A stretch of DNA of 64,000 bases from Dermatemys mawii (GCA_007922305.1 ML677386.1:12133830-12197829); one strand, 5' to 3'. Shown: positions 11,181-25,198, counted from the first letter of the stretch. The notes: generated from the letters alone by a model not told the origin. A program made the numbers and translations.

Positions 11181-11804
11181 CATTGCATGGTAGGATGTGG
11201 TGGATATTTTAGGACTCTGCAAAATTTGGCCTTTGGAGTGCCTCAATAATAGCAGTCCCACTATAGGCTTAGTGGTAAAAATTTTCCGTTGTGCTGATGT
11301 TGATACAAAATTTCCTTTGATGTTACTACCAACAGTAGGTACAGTTAAAAAGTTTTTATTCTTTGAAAACTGACATTCTCTGAGTGTATAATGGGAACAA
11401 CAAATGTAGCCCTCCTCAAGGCATGGTTTAAGCCTCCACCCTTCTCTCTCCTTGAAGCTTGGTATCACCAATAGTAGGTGTTGTCCCTTGAGAAAATCAA
11501 TACAATTAGCTGGCAAGGAGCATAAAGCCCAGTACACAAGGGATAAATAGAACACATAAACAAAAGCCCTAGCAAAGGAATGAAAATGGTTCTCTTGTTT
11601 TCTCTTCATCTTTGGGTGGGGGCACCAACTCTTGCTGGTGCCTCCTCACATACTTTTTTCCTAAAATACTTAATTAGCTTTAGGGAAACCAATTAAATAT
11701 GTACATATACATGTCCAAATCATTGTAACTTATTTATTGCTAGCTAGAAAGTCTGTTATGTAAAGAGCTATCAACAAACATACAAGTATCATTTTTCACA
11801 GCAG
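11181..11804. other. Intron 3 sequence, nothing recognised
   Basis: A 145-codon minus-strand frame at 11172-11609 has no domain and starts inside the CR1 edge. I treat it as chance. Confidence 0.4.
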
Positions 11805-12185
11805 ACTTAGCCCTGGCAACCCTGGGGATAAATTAAGGAGGTCGGGGAAGCCGCAAGGGGCTAGAGTTTGAAGCCCTTCTGCCATAACCCAAAGCCTCAT
11901 GGCCAGAGGACAGGACTCAGGGATGGCACCCGAAGCTGTGTGGCCAGAGCCTGGAGCTGGAGCCCAAAACCCTATAGCCAGAGTCTGCTTCGTTTCCACC
12001 CCCAGGGTGGAAGCCCGAAGTCTGGGCCCCGCTGCCCCTGGAAGGTGGGGAACTCACTGGCTGCCTACTTCTACAGCATCGTGCTCCAGGTGTCCCCAGA
12101 GGGTGACAATGCCCAACCCCTGCTGGCCCCAGTAATCAACACCAAGTTGGTGCATCCAGGAGTAACAGGGAGGGGGAGAACATAA
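11805..12185. repeat. GC-rich unclassified interspersed repeat
   Basis: Repeated wording of GGCCAGAG..., GAAGCCC... and CCAGAGCCTGGAGCTGGAGC gives a locally repetitive GC-rich stretch, ending ACACCAAGTTGGTGCATCC. It resembles a turtle interspersed repeat I have seen, without class. Overlapping frames on both strands are artefacts of base composition. Confidence 0.4.
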
Positions 12186-12431
12186 CCTAGATGTGCATAT
12201 GCAAAAGGAAAAAAAAACTGATGGTAGGTCAGTGGAAGGAATGCTTCTGTTTGGGGTTTTTATTTTGACAGTTAAGTTACCGTCTACGCTTTGGGCAACG
12301 TGTAGAATACAGACACGGCACACTTAACTAGCACAGGTGTAAACAGCAGCGTATTTGGAGTGACATTGCATAGATGAGTAGAGTATAGACATGCTAGAAC
12401 CTTAGGGGAGATTATATTTTTATATATAATA

Positions 12432-13098
12432 ATATAGTGACAAAGCTCCAAGTCTGTACTTGTGGGTCCTGCGCTTCCTGGCAGATTTAGGGGCCTCAGA
12501 AACTCATCTAGGCCCCAGAGTGACCTCCCTTTCTCAGTATAATTGGCAAGAGTCACCACCTAGTGAGTTACCTTCATCACAGGCCAATATGGAAGATGAA
12601 AAATGGGGTAGCCCAGGCCCACTCTCTGCTCCAGGCTCCAGCCCAGGGACCCTAATAGTATCAGCTAAGATGGCTGACCTTTTCTCCACAAAACACAATA
12701 CAATTCCATGGGCTACTTCCCCACAGCAGTCCTTGCTTCTTCAAACTCCACTTCACCCTTACCTCAGGGCCTCCTTCCTTCTGTATGATATGTTGTCCAC
12801 CACTCAGTTCACCAACAGCACAACTTCCTTGCACAGCTCCTGACACCCACAGCCCACCTGACTAACTGGGAGGTTTTTATCTGGATTCAGCCAGTCCCTG
12901 ATTGGCTTCAGGTGTCCCAATTAGGCTAGCTGTTTCTACTCCTTTCTAGAAGGTTCTTAATTGGCCCCAGGTGTCTTGATTGGCCTGGAGTAGCCTTTGT
13001 TTGGCTATCCAGGGAACAGGGACCTGCACATCCTGAGACTAATATACCTGCCTTCCAGCACTCTCCTATATCCTTCTGGTCTGACTCTGTCACAATAT
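12432..13098 (-). mobile_element. Solo LTR (family A), minus orientation
   Basis: The LTR spans 12436-13094 (659 bp) between ATAT duplications at 12432-12435 and 13095-13098. Read on the minus strand it begins TGTGACAGAGTCAGACC and ends AGCTTTGTCACT. Long stretches are the reverse complement of the LTR at 33005-33668, for example the TTTTGTGGA-AAAAGGTCAGCC and GAAGTAGCCCA...GGAATTGTATTGTGTTTTGTGG regions. No internal retroviral or Gypsy region is beside it. The right duplication merges with a TA microsatellite, so it is less certain than the one at 33 kb. Confidence 0.75.
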
Positions 13099-13141
13099 AT
13101 ATATATATATACTGCACAACTCTCTATACATCCAACTAGTG

Positions 13142-13374
13142 TTTCCCATGTCTACACTGCTGTTTTTAGCAGTTTAGCATCCCGGTGCCTTCCCACTGGA
13201 AGAAAAAGCTCCAGCAGTGGAGGAAAGGCTCTGGCAGCAGGCAGCAAGTCGGGAGGGGCTCTGGTAGTTCCCCCCTGCCAAACCTTTCATTCTCTTGAGT
13301 ATTTACAGCCTGCTTTTCACTGCGGCATGTAACTGTATGTACCCTACGTGCCGCCACCACCAGTGTGGACAAGG
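13142..13374. mobile_element. Possible Harbinger-like MITE
   Basis: ATGTCTACACTG near the left end and CAGTGTGGACAAGG at the right end form an imperfect inverted pair of the type seen in the GGCC-ended Harbinger elements at 34 and 57 kb. Exact ends and target duplication could not be set. Confidence 0.4.
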
Positions 13375-15982
13375 GGTGTGGGTGCATGCACTTGTCTGTA
13401 GCTCAAGCCCTTGCTCCTTGCCATCCAGACTACAGTGCATAGCACACATCATATTGTGGAGTTTGTGTGGGGAAATGTACATGCAGGAAACTCTCTGTGT
13501 CTGTCAGACCGCCTGTTTACCACTGTTGTCTGAAACCCCAGTGACTTTTCACACGTGTTGTTAGATTTAAACCAAATCTTTTTTGTAAAAACTATCCTCT
13601 ACCAGAAGAGTCTTTTGTACAGTAGGTAAAGTTGCATTCTGTCAACTAGACTCTTCGGGACACTTACCTACTGGAGGGGAAAGAGAAGCAGTATTCATAA
13701 TCTATAGATAATCACTTTCTAATTGATACAGTTTCTCTTTTATCAGGGAGGCAGAAGAAATTTCTGTTGTCATATGCTGGAGTACTTAGGAAAGCATTAG
13801 GGGGCACTCTTTCTAGCACAGCTCTCTTGTGTAATGTGTCATTTTAAAATCTGCCACAAACTACTTTGAAATGGTTTTGTACTTAACAAAGGGTTTAGAG
13901 GTTATAGATTTAACACGGGATGCAAACTTCCTGAGGTTTTGGAGATTGCAAACGTTAACCAGTGCTTTATGCAACAAGAACAGTTTCCCAAATGCCTTAT
14001 CTTATGTCTCTTTACCATATTTAAAGCAGTTTGGGATTTTTGATTCATGACCAGTTCTCACAGCTGTAAAAGTGGATTTTTATGAGTTGAACTTTCAGCC
14101 CTTTTGCCTCCCAATTCAGAACAGATTTTATGATTTCATTAGTTTAAGAAGCACTAATTCCTTCCTGGTTTATTGGATTTCTCCAGATTCTTGACAAGCC
14201 TAGAGATGAAATTCAGAGGCTTGGTAAATAGTAAAATTTGTTCTAACCCTGGATGGAATCCTCTTTCTTAAATGGATGAAAGGACATGTTGAAATATGCG
14301 TCCATTCAGACACTAGAATGGTGAATATAGTATAGACATTTATATGGAATGGACTAGGGCAAATACTTGCTATTTGTATGGCGCTTGTGTCCAAAGAATC
14401 TTAGAACGTTTTGATTGACTTTCCCATATGAACAAGATGAACACATTAGCCACCAACTTGGCATCTTTTTCTCTTTTTAAACATTTCTGTCTAAGCTGCT
14501 TCAGTGTCATTGTGCTGCTGGAGGTGTGCTACATTTTGGATGAGATTTGCACTGATAGACCTGGCCATTTGTGGCACTTTTCATGAGACGATCTACTAAA
14601 TTCCAACTTAGGGAGATCAAAACCACTCATCTCAATTTTTCCTTAGATTTCAGATGGATACGGTATTCACTTCATATTTTAAACTCTTATTTTGTGTTGC
14701 TATGTGGAGATAATCAGCTACTGCTGTCCACTGCCAGACGTGTCTGCATAGACATAGACCAGTGGTTTTCAGTCTTAAACAAATAAATCAAAGTGTGCTA
14801 CCTTTCTAACTGTTAAAGGTTCTGCTTACTTTCATTGGATGACCTGAACCTGTTTATAATGGACACAACAGCTGATTTTAGGGTTCAGCGGTGAACAATA
14901 TAACTTTTAATTCCTTTTGTATCAAACACAATCGTTATGTCTGTATGACAACTGAAAAACTAAGTTTCCCTTGTTGTTTAGCTTAAATTTTGCTTTCCTT
15001 AATTTTGTGCCATGATTTTTGTAACATTCCCCTCTCCCCCTGAGTGGAATTGATAGTTTTTGGATATTAATACATGGTAACCGTAATTGATAGCGGTTCT
15101 TAACATAGAGCTAAGCAGAATAGCAGAATCCGGGTCTGCTCTCTGGATCTGAGACCAGAATTTTCCCCTCTGATAGCAACAGTTTCCAGTCTCCAGGATG
15201 CCATTGTTTTTCTCTATAAAAAGCATGATGATTTTGTAGTAAACTATGCTAATCAAATGGTCATCTTTTTTCATGCCCCAAAGATATTGAGAATCAGAGC
15301 TCTGAAAGCAGGGCATTAAATTATAGTCTCTGGACTACATGAGAAGCTAATGAGCCATGGAATAAACTCATGTAGTAATTTTTTTAATAGAGTGTCCTAA
15401 TTGTAATGTGTGAGCATATCTTTCCCCCTTTTGATGCTGTGAGTAATATTGGCAGACTCTTGCACGTTCTTTAATCCATGTCAGGCCTTATTAACAGAAT
15501 GTCAAAGTCAGATTGCCCACAGTGTACATGAATATGCATATAAAATGTAACCTATTTTCCTACCATGGGAGTGGACTGAAATTTTAATTTCACAGATCTC
15601 ACTCCAACTCCTAGAGCATGTAGTTTTTCAGGCAAATGCTTTATATGGCCACCTATCATTTAAAACTGTGTCAAACCTAATTGTATTATGAGCCTAACTC
15701 CTAGCTAATCATTCATTCATGGCTAATTAATCACTTTTCCTGGTTGTCCTGTTGAAATAAGACTTGTTTTTCACGCCATTGAACAGTAAACTATTGCCTG
15801 ATTTTATTTCCAGGGTAGCTTGTGTACAAAGGGGAAAATCTTACCCACTTCCTTGGTAACTGAAGGCTCAGTAGAAAGATGAGTCGGATTCTTCTGTGTG
15901 TGTTTGGTGGTGGTGGGGAGAAGATATGAGGAAATTCCCTGTATGCAGCAAAACGGAGTTCAATGGCTTTCTATGCCTGTGT
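13375..15982. other. Intron 3 sequence, nothing recognised
   Basis: This is 2.6 kb of mostly AT-rich DNA without a defined repeat or a reading frame that looks real. Confidence 0.45.
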
Positions 15983-16904
15983 TGTGATAAATGAAGTGGG
16001 GGTGGGCAGAGGAGGGTGAATTCCTTTGATAAACACCCAGCCAGCCAGTTAGCTGTAAAATCCCTCTTGGTAACTGTTCTCTACTTGCTTTAACTGTAAA
16101 GGGTTAAAAAGTCCCCCAGATAAAGAAAAAAAAAGTGGTCACTTTACCAAAAGAGCCAATGGGAAACCTAGAACTTTTTAAAATTGGGAAAGAAACTTTC
16201 CCTTTGTCTGTTGTTCTCTCTGGGGTGAAGAGATGAGCAGCAGGAATGCTGTGTAAAGTTTGAACCAGATATGAAACCATCAGATCATATCAAGAACTAC
16301 TTTTAACAACCCAAATATATAAGTAAATTAGGAATGTTTAAGAATAGGCAATTAGATTTATTTCTGTTTATTTTTTAAGGATTGTGGACTCCTCTGTGCT
16401 AACCCCAGATGCTTTTGTTTGCTTGTAACCTTTAAGCTGGACCTCAAAAAAGCTATTTTGGGTGCTTAATTTTTTGAATCGCTCTTTTAAAATCTAGCAA
16501 AAGCCTAAGTTCCAGATGTATTTTCTTCCTTCTTATTTTTAATAAAATTTCCCTTGTTCTTAAAAAAAGATTTGATTGTTGGTGTCCTAAGAGGTTTGTG
16601 CATGTTGTTTGATTAGCTGATAGCAACAGCTAATTTTCTTTGTTTTCTTTCACAGCTCTTCTGTGTGTGTGTGTGTGGGGGGGTACCCCACAGGGAGGAA
16701 TCCCCAAATGCTCCTTCCCGGGTCCAAGGGTTTTGTGTTTTTTGCATTTGGGTGGTAGCAGCATTTACCAAGCCAAGGTCAGAGAAAAGCTGTAATCTTA
16801 GGAGTCTAATACAAGCCTGGAATGGCATGTATTAATTTTTAAAAATTCTTGCGGACCCCCACCTTCTGTACTCAAAGTGACACAGTGGGGATTCAGCCTT
16901 GACA
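15983..16904 (+). mobile_element. Solo LTR (family B), plus orientation
   Basis: It begins TGTGATAAATGAAGTGG and ends CAGCCTTGACA. A probable polyadenylation signal AATAAA is at 16541-16546, followed by a T-rich stretch and a TG run at 16661-16676. Wording such as TGTAAAGGGTTAAAAAG resembles a widespread turtle Gypsy/ERV LTR. No convincing target duplication was seen, so the ends are approximate. Confidence 0.55.
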
Positions 16905-19900
16905 GCCTTAGAATGGAGGAAAATGATTCGTTCAGGAAGGGGTCCAAGTATAGCTGATGATTTTATGAATATTCCAGATCTGTCTTCTAACCCTTCTCCC
17001 CACCCCAGCCTTTAGGGGGTCATGTCCCATGGATGGGACAGCCTTGCTACTGCAGCAAGGGGCAGGAAGTTAGATGTTACCCCACCTCTGCCCCACCCTA
17101 CTGGGCCACCACAAGTAGCCTGCTTACTTTGGTGACTGTCTGATTTAAACTGAAAACAATCCTTATTTGGCAAACATGTTCTTTTGTGTTTTGTTTTAAA
17201 CCACTCATTTCGTAATCTAGTCTAAAGGGTAAATGTTTAGCTCTGTATGCCAGAATTTAGCCACATTACTCCCACTAATGGTAACAATCCATGTGATCAA
17301 ATCCCACTATAGTGCTCAGAATAATAGCAGCTCAGTGTTTGGCTGTGTTTGGCTAGCTCTCTAAACTTTTAAGCAGGGGCTATGCCTGTATGCTCTCTTT
17401 CATGTAAAGACCTGGATGTCTTGTTTGAAATATACTTTATCACTTTCCCTGTGGAGAAATCTGCTCTTTTGCATCTCTTCATAATTGTCTTAGCAAAAAT
17501 GATTTTGTAGAGGAGACTTCTGAGGGGTTGGTTGAGCAGCGAGAGGAATAGACTTTCCTCCTGTATTTTCAGGCTTCTTAATGGGAGTGTGTTGAGAAGA
17601 TGTCATGCAATTATTAGAACATTTACAGTTAATTATTAGAGAAGACCCTGAATTTGTATTTTGGGCTTGTCTACAAAAAGAGCTGAACTGAAGCATCAAA
17701 CTTAGCCAAACCTTTTTTGGAGAAGGTTGGATTCATATCTCAACCAGATTTGAATTTCATGAATCAGCTCCATCTTTAGTAAATATATGGAGAGAACTGG
17801 CAGTCTTTCATTATTTCAATGTGTGAAAAATTTCCATGACTATCCGAATGGAAAACATTGAGTTTTCTAATTTCCTTTCCCTGCAAACTAACGAATATGA
17901 AGACGTTATTTGCAGTGTGCAGTTGCCAAAGTTGCTGAGTTCAGTTGAAAACAGTGGAGTATAGGAGTAGGCTGGATTTATATCTGCTCTCCATTCTTCT
18001 TTTTGGTAATGTCCGCAGTTCTGTTACCATGGGTACTTAAGCTTTGGGGACAGAATCAAACCTTTCAATCATTAGCAGCAGGGGAAAGTCCCACCTCATG
18101 AAGTTCCCTCCAGTTTTTAACGCCATCACAACAGCAGTTCTTCAGGAGAGCTTTATTGTGCTTCCACAAGCATGTCCAAGTAAAAGGTGAATGCTCTGTA
18201 GTATGTTGTCAGTATGGTCATGAAAAGAAATATTGTACAAATCCTGATGTTATATGTTTCATGGGAGTATCAACCTTATTCCAATTACAGCTGTGTGGAA
18301 ACACACACACACACACACACTTGTTGGCCGTTGTGAAAAAAAAATTCACTTAGGGTGAACTGAAAATGAACTATTCTTTTTAGGATTGAATGAAATATTT
18401 TATTCTGACAAAAGTGAAAGGTTTTGTTTCAGTTTCAATAATTTTAATGATTTTTTCATGAAAAACAGACATTTTGAAATATAAAGTCGCTTTGAACTGA
18501 AAAATCAAAATGTTTCATTTAAAAAATGTTGAATTTTTTTTTATCAAAACAGTTCAACAAAACTGACTCATGCTTAATGTTACAGTGTCACTGAATCTGT
18601 ATTTTTCACTGAAGAAAAAATTTGTACAAAAAATGTTGTCCAGCTCTAATTCCAACCCCACAAAGACATATATTATAACCCTGGAATCTCATTCTGCTTT
18701 TTATAGCACTACACTTATTGAATCCTGCAGGAGGTGGTCATATACTCCTGTCCTTAGAGTAGGCCTCCTCAAGGTGATTGTCTCCAATCAGATGAGCTTG
18801 TTTTTAATTTGCAGGTGGGAGTACTTTTTAATGAACTAATACTATACTTCTGATTTAAGCAGACAGTCCTCAGAACTGTAATAGTATTCATTCCCTACAT
18901 AAATTCAAGAAATAGCCCTTTGTCAGTTAAGAATTAAAATCCAGTCTTTAGGAGCAGCAATCATCTCTAAGCAAAGTACTTTTGTGTCCTTTTTTGGGAT
19001 CTGCGAGATGGCCACATCTACCTAAGTTCTTCAAATTTTGCATATTGGTCATCCAGGCTTGGCCAATGCTATTTTCTTTCTTTTGGCAAAAGTTGTAATA
19101 TAGACATCAGAATCTCTGAAATGCTACTTATATTGCCTTCTATATTTCATTGGGAATTTGTTGTCCTGTGTAATAAATAATGGTAGAGGAAAATGTCAAT
19201 GTTTACAGGCCAGATTTTTAAAAGTTAAGATCTTAAGACAGTACTGTGACATTTACATAGGTGGCTTGATTTTTGAAAAGTACTGAGCCTCCAGCAGCTT
19301 CCCTTGACATCACCAGTATTAGAAATATGGCAGCATTAGTGTAGAATGGTTGCTAGTGTGTTTATCAGCATGCTGTGAAAAATAAACTGCAATATCTACA
19401 GTGGAGTGATTTCCTGATCCTATTGAAGTCACTAGACGTTTGACCATTGACTTCATTAAGACCAGGATTTCACCCTAGCATTTTCACTATTTATAGCAAG
19501 AAGGACAGGCTCTCCTTGAATACTCAGTGTATGTAATATGGTTTTAGTAATGATTTTGCCTGAGTAAGGCAAAGACTGCAGGATTTGGCCATAGTTAAAA
19601 ATGAAGGATTTCCAATGGAAGGATATGTATTCGTACACTAAATTCAGGGTCATTCCCTCAAAGGGCACAAGGGGTGCATCCACAAAATTGCCCGTGTGCC
19701 ATTATGCTTGCAAAACTTGATATACATATGTGTACAACTCAAACAATTCCACTCATAGACCAATCTGTACAGGTCCTTTTTGCATGTTCAAAAGCCTGAA
19801 AATACTTGCAAAGGTATGGTTTTGAGAGTGCCAGTACGTGAGTACAATGTGTACTGCAGCCTCTGAAAACATGGTCTAAAATTAAGCTTGACTCTTGAAA

Positions 19901-21656
19901 CTGTAAAATGTTTTTGCTGTCTGCTAAAACAAATAGCCAAGTCAGCAATAAGGAGGCAATTGATTAATACAAGTAATAATGCAGCTTGAGCTTTAAATGG
20001 ATTCACAGGCTTCCCAAAAACAATTCTGGCTGCTCAATTCACTTAAGCACATTTTGGATTAGCAGGAAAACTTCCAAGAAACCATGGCAACATGATATAG
20101 CTCTAATTAATTTAGCTCTCTCTTGCATCAACTTTCCATCTGATTGTGAAGCAAAATAGGACACACGTACAATTTCAGTATAAGGAATGTCAAGAAAACA
20201 AGATGATGAATGGCAAATTCTCAAGTGAAATTAACCTAACTACTCCTTTTCATCTAGTAAGATATCTTTTGTCTTATTGCTTTCTTTTGACTTTAGGTAT
20301 TACCTTTTGTTTGTATAGCATGGCTTGTCATTATTTCTTATTCATCTTAATTTATTTAAAAACATAGGAAGCTTAATTTTGAAAGGATTTCTCTAATCTT
20401 GACTGCAGTAGATAAGAAACTCAGGGTTAAGGTAATACATGTTATCGACAATTCATAGAATTGTCAGAATGGATCTCGATCGAAACAGTCAAAATCCCAG
20501 AAAACTAAGAATGAATGACAAGTTGAAAGTTGTATAACAGTTTCTCTTCTCTACTAGTGGAATGTGGTAGTGTTGGAAATTCAAAACTCTATGTTAACTG
20601 AAATGATATATGATCAAAAAAGAGAAAACATTTGATTTTTATTAAATAGTTTTTATAACAATACCTACATTTGGGGCCTGAGCAATCATTATATGATAGA
20701 GATTCTTCAGGTAATAAGGAACTGAAACATTTTTGTTTGAAATTACTCACATTTTGCACTAAAGCGTCCAGTGAAAATTATGAAGAACTTCTACAATGGT
20801 CTCCGTTAACAAAAGATCATCAGCATTAGTTAGGAGTAAAACACTAGAACATACGATTTACTTTATTGCAGTATTTTTTTATTCTAAGTATAAGGAAATA
20901 CAGAGCTATCTTAAACATGGTAGTTTGGTGAAATACTAATTTTTTTTACTGGCAGCCAATGTATTTCGGTAGATAGTCCTTTGTCTTTCTGAAACTTTAT
21001 AAAGAGGGCCTGAACATTTTACAAAGTGATAATTTTTAAATGAATTACCATATTAAACATTGAAACTGATTGACTAAGACCAGTTTTTTCCCCCTTATAA
21101 AATGTGGTGTTTCGTTTTCTACTGTTTTGCACATAATGTCTACTGATGTTGGGAATTATATGTTCCAGGTGACAGTGCTGCAAAGATTAGGATTGCTATA
21201 CCCTCACCCCATATTTAGTTTTCTATCTAATTGCACCCCCTTAAAATGACAAACCTTGGAGGGAGCCATTGTACCCTCTGTATCAAAATGTGGCTAAGCA
21301 CACAAAGGGGGGAACAGGCAGATTCTTTAGTGTGGAAGACAGTGGGGTATTTCACAATACAGTTAGATTTGTGTTCTAGAATGTAGTATTGAATTACATA
21401 ATCCATCTCCAAATGTGTGTTAATCATATAGTTAATTATCAGACTTTATGGTCAACATTTTAGGCTTTCAAAATTTAAAGTACGTTGCAGAAATTAATAT
21501 TCAGAAAAAAATAGCTGTTGGCATGTGGGGGAGGAGGGAAGATAAATAGACAATGGCTTCTTACTCATCCCTGTTGGAGATTTCTGAAAATTTGAAACTG
21601 TGGTTCCGTATATTCAAAGGTATGGATGACTGATTTTTTGCTTTTTCTTTCTACAG
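16905..21656. other. 3' end of intron 3 with minor repeats
   Basis: There is a CA microsatellite at 18300-18320. About 18340-18660 is an A/T-rich interspersed repeat full of AAATGTTTCAT and GAAAAAT words, ending GTCCAGCTCTAATTCC. Near 19300-19480, TTGACTTCATTAAGACCAGGATTTCACCC is an L3/CR1-like scrap. RYR2 exon 3 was not found here. The last 15 bases before exon 4 form a good polypyrimidine tract. Confidence 0.5.
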
Positions 21657-21677
21657 CTAGTTGATGTGGAAAAATGG
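21657..21677 (+). CDS. RYR2: RYR2 exon 4 (21 bp)
   Basis: The exon reads L-V-D-V-E-K-W in phase 0, equal to human residues 92-98. It is preceded by CTTTTTCTTTCTACAG and followed by the donor GTATGT. Human RYR2 has Gln at residue 92, whereas this sequence has CTA (Leu). The alternative acceptor four bases inside (CTAG) would shift the frame, so I used the first AG. The exon is a micro-exon of the N-terminal beta-trefoil domain A, immediately after the segment removed in the human exon 3 deletion. Its size and phase fit the neighbouring 15-bp exon 5 exactly. Confidence 0.93.
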
Positions 21678-24381
21678 GTATGTGCTTCTTTTTTTTAATT
21701 TGCTTGATCAAAAATATTCCATGTTTACCATTAATTCTAATCTGTTTGTTTTTGGTATCCTGTGTGTGTCATAACACTTGAACTTCCAGGGCTCAGAAGA
21801 GAGGCTATTATATTACCAGCCAGGGTTTGGTGATTTCTGAATAATTTTTCCACCAAAAATTACACGCACAAATGATTTTCGTTATTATTTCTTTTGTAAT
21901 TATAACTTTTCTTGTAGTGTCGAGCCCTATAAAATTCTGACTGTTGCTTCACAATTTTGAGCCTTGCTATTTGTTTTAACTCCATCCTGTAAAACCTCAC
22001 TGTTTTTTCTAATGCGCACACTGTAATTTTGCAATGCATGGCAATAAGATAATTGTTAATACTGATAAATGATAGGTGTCATTTTATGTAGCTCTAAATT
22101 CCGTGTATGCTGAGTATTTTAAAATGGTGAGCAGCTGCTACAGAATATATAAATATAATAATTTATAGACGTTATAGAAAAAAATCTCTCAGCACAAATG
22201 TTTTATTTTGTGTTCCAGGCATGATTTCTTATTAAATGTAATATATTGAACTATTTCAAGCCTGCAGGGTCAAACTTTCAAAAAGTGGTCTTCAACACTA
22301 GTATATAATCCATGCTTATAAAATTTGGTTCTCTGTCCCTTCTCCCCCTCTAATGGCTGGACTACACATGAGCTTGAATTTGACGTAGCCTTTGAGCTAT
22401 CAGATTTGTATCTTTTTAGTTCAGGCAGTTGAAGATCATGCTTTTGATCAGATGTCCTAGGTCCTATCCCTGCTGCTGGTGCCCCAGCCAGGGCATTACA
22501 AGTGACAGTCTGTATCAGGATTTGAGATGCAGGGTGGGGATCTCTGTGCAAACATGATATTATTTTCATATAAAAAAATCCATGTGTACAAATAGGCTTT
22601 TCCTGTGTAACTGTCATCTGCACATCTACAGGTGAAGGTGTTTATGCACATGCAAATGGGAATAAGGTAGAGACCTTTATGAAAATTGGCCCAGAAAGTC
22701 TAAAGGCCTTCTTGATTCATCAGTCTTTAATTTTATCTGCAAATAATCTGGAACATCCATGGCATCCTGTTCCTGTATGTAAATGGAAACAACAGCAGTT
22801 GTATAGTTACACTTTAATAATAAGTTTCATTTATAGAGGGTTAATACACACTTAATAACTGGTCAATAAATATTAATTCAACAGTTATAGATTGTTAGTC
22901 TAATTGTAAGTGAATGCTTAATTTAAGGATAGCGGAACAATTTTTATATGTGAGGATCTCAAATGCTTTATGCAATCATTGGTGAACTATGTGCTGATAG
23001 GGAATGGAGTGTATTTTTAAAACAGTGAGGGCCAAATGCTCCTCTCAGGTCATCCCATGTGAATCCATTGTTTTTATTAACATTGCATCAGTGTAATTGA
23101 GAGGTAACTTGGGCCGTGACCAAAGTTATGTTCTTACTAGTTGATTGTAATCTTTAGTGATGTCACCAAGTTCCAGAATTGTTTTTCTGGCATGGTAGTA
23201 AATAGAAAAGCTCTTTTCAGCATAAAATACATTTTGGGCTAAATACATTGTTTGTAATACGCCACATCAGGATATGCAGTATTAAGCTGTAGAAGCACCT
23301 GTCCTTGTCAGGGATTCATGAATGCATAGGAAAACTAGGCATGTGTCTAAGACACAAATTCCTTGGGGGGAAGGGAGGTGGCAATACGCATCATACTCAC
23401 TGTGACTGGGCTAGCTATGATATGGATCTATTGGGACTAGCAGTTCATCCTGCTGCTGCTCAGAGTGCTGCTCACTGATGGATGGGCAGCTGATCCTATA
23501 GTTTTGCAATGCAGTGCACCAGGTCATAACACCACTCACTAAGATTTGGCTTGGCTGCCCCTCTGGCATGGTGAGTAGTGCCCTGAGCAGCTGGTTCCAG
23601 CAAGTCTGCAGCCTGGCCGTGGTGACTGTACTTGCATGGCTGTTTGTTGTTAGCCATAAGAAAGTGGGGGACTACAACTCAGTGACAGGTTAAACTGGCC
23701 CTGGTCCTTGTGCTTTACAAAGCACTTGAGATGTGAATTGGAAGCCTAATAATGCACATTCTGATACTGTTTACTACTTAACCAAAATAGTAATTTTGGT
23801 TTATTCTTGAAGATATTCAACCAATTATAAGAATAAGCCTGATATCTACTTGTTATAAAACATAAAACAGTGCACATAGGTGAATTTTTAAAAACTATTT
23901 CTATTCTGCCAAATATGTATGATTTTATTGGATCACTGAAAGTCATATCTGTAATCTAGAAACTATGGGGCTGATCCAGAACCCATGGAAATCTTTCCAT
24001 TGCCTTAAGTGGGCTTTTGATCAGAGAAAGGCTTTCTCTGGCTCTGATGAGAGAAATAGGAATATGCTTAAATGCCTTGGATCAGGTTCTATGTATCTGC
24101 AAAATGTTATCTTTCCATCACCATCCTCTGAGGCACTAAGAGCATCTCATAAAAAGTTCAGAAAAATTAATAACGGAAAAGCCTCTTTTGAGAAAGTTAA
24201 AAGAAACTGAAAATGCCCGTTTCAGAGTGGAAATGCTTGGACTGTCTTAATATAAGGGTTGCTATACATTCCACCAGCAATAATGTGAATGAAAACGCAA
24301 GCTGTCAAAAAAATTGAACATATAAATCCAGGGAATAGAGAGTCTAAAATGATTTTTTTGTCATGATTTATCTTTTCTCTT
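21678..24381. other. Intron 4, first part
   Basis: No supportable gene was found. L3/CR1-like scraps appear near 23030-23110 and a short GGGCTGATCCAGAACCC repeat at 23968-24025. Otherwise it is unremarkable AT-rich intron. Confidence 0.45.
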
Positions 24382-24652
24382 AGAACATAAGAATTGTCGT
24401 ACTGGGTCAGAACAATGGTCCATCTAGCCCAGTATCCTGTCTTCCGACAGTGGCCAATGCCAGATGCTTCAGAGAAAATGAACAGAACAGGGCAATTTCA
24501 AGTGATTCAGTCCCAGCTTTTGGCAGTTGGAGGTTTAGGGACACAGACCATAGGGTTGTGTCTGACAATCTTGGCTAATAGCCACTGATAGATCTATCCT
24601 CCATGAACTTACCTATTTTTTTTAACACAGTTATACTTTTGGAGTTCACAAA
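24382..24652 (-). mobile_element. CR1 LINE 3' end, minus strand
   Basis: AGAACATAAGAATTG, GGTCCATCTAGCCCAGTATC and CGACAGTGGCCAATGCC are in the same order as in the copies at 10.6 and 40.4 kb. Only the 3' non-coding end remains. Confidence 0.8.
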
Positions 24653-25198
24653 AGACAGGCTTCTGTGTAATTGTGGACAGCAGGTCAAGTGATAAGGCCC
24701 CAAGACTTTACCACCAATCCAAGACAGTACTGCAGGGTCCGACTGCTTGAAAAATATCACTGCCATACTTGAATATATAGGAGCTTTATTTTCTTGGTAT
24801 GTTTTCTTTAAGATGAAAGAAGAATAAATAGTGACAGAAAAAGATGAAAGAAAATAATATATTCTTCTTCGAGTGATGGTCCCTATTTGGATTTCAAAGG
24901 TGGATGCACATGCATGCCATGCACCGGAGCCAGAACTGTTTTATAGTAGTGTCTGTTGACCCACATTTGTGTCATGCATTGTCCATATGGTCGCATCTGA
25001 GGCTGTAAGAGGCCGTGTGGGTTAGCACTGCTCCAGACCCTTCTTACTGCCGCATACCAAAGTCAGAACCCCTGTTCTTCGGTGCTCTTAGCTTGCTAAA
25101 ACAGTGGATTGTCTGCTTTTTTCCCCTTTGTATATAGGGTTTATAGTTGTATTAGTTACATATAATATCTGATTGACTTAGTTAGTTAGGCTACCCCA

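Noticed and set aside
12661..12846. Similar predicted peptides at 12460-12846 and 33188-33379
   Set aside because: The likeness is due to the shared LTR family and not to a conserved protein.
21657..21660. Alternative exon 4 acceptor four bases downstream (CTAG)
   Set aside because: It would remove four bases and shift the RYR2 frame. The first AG gives the expected 7 residues.
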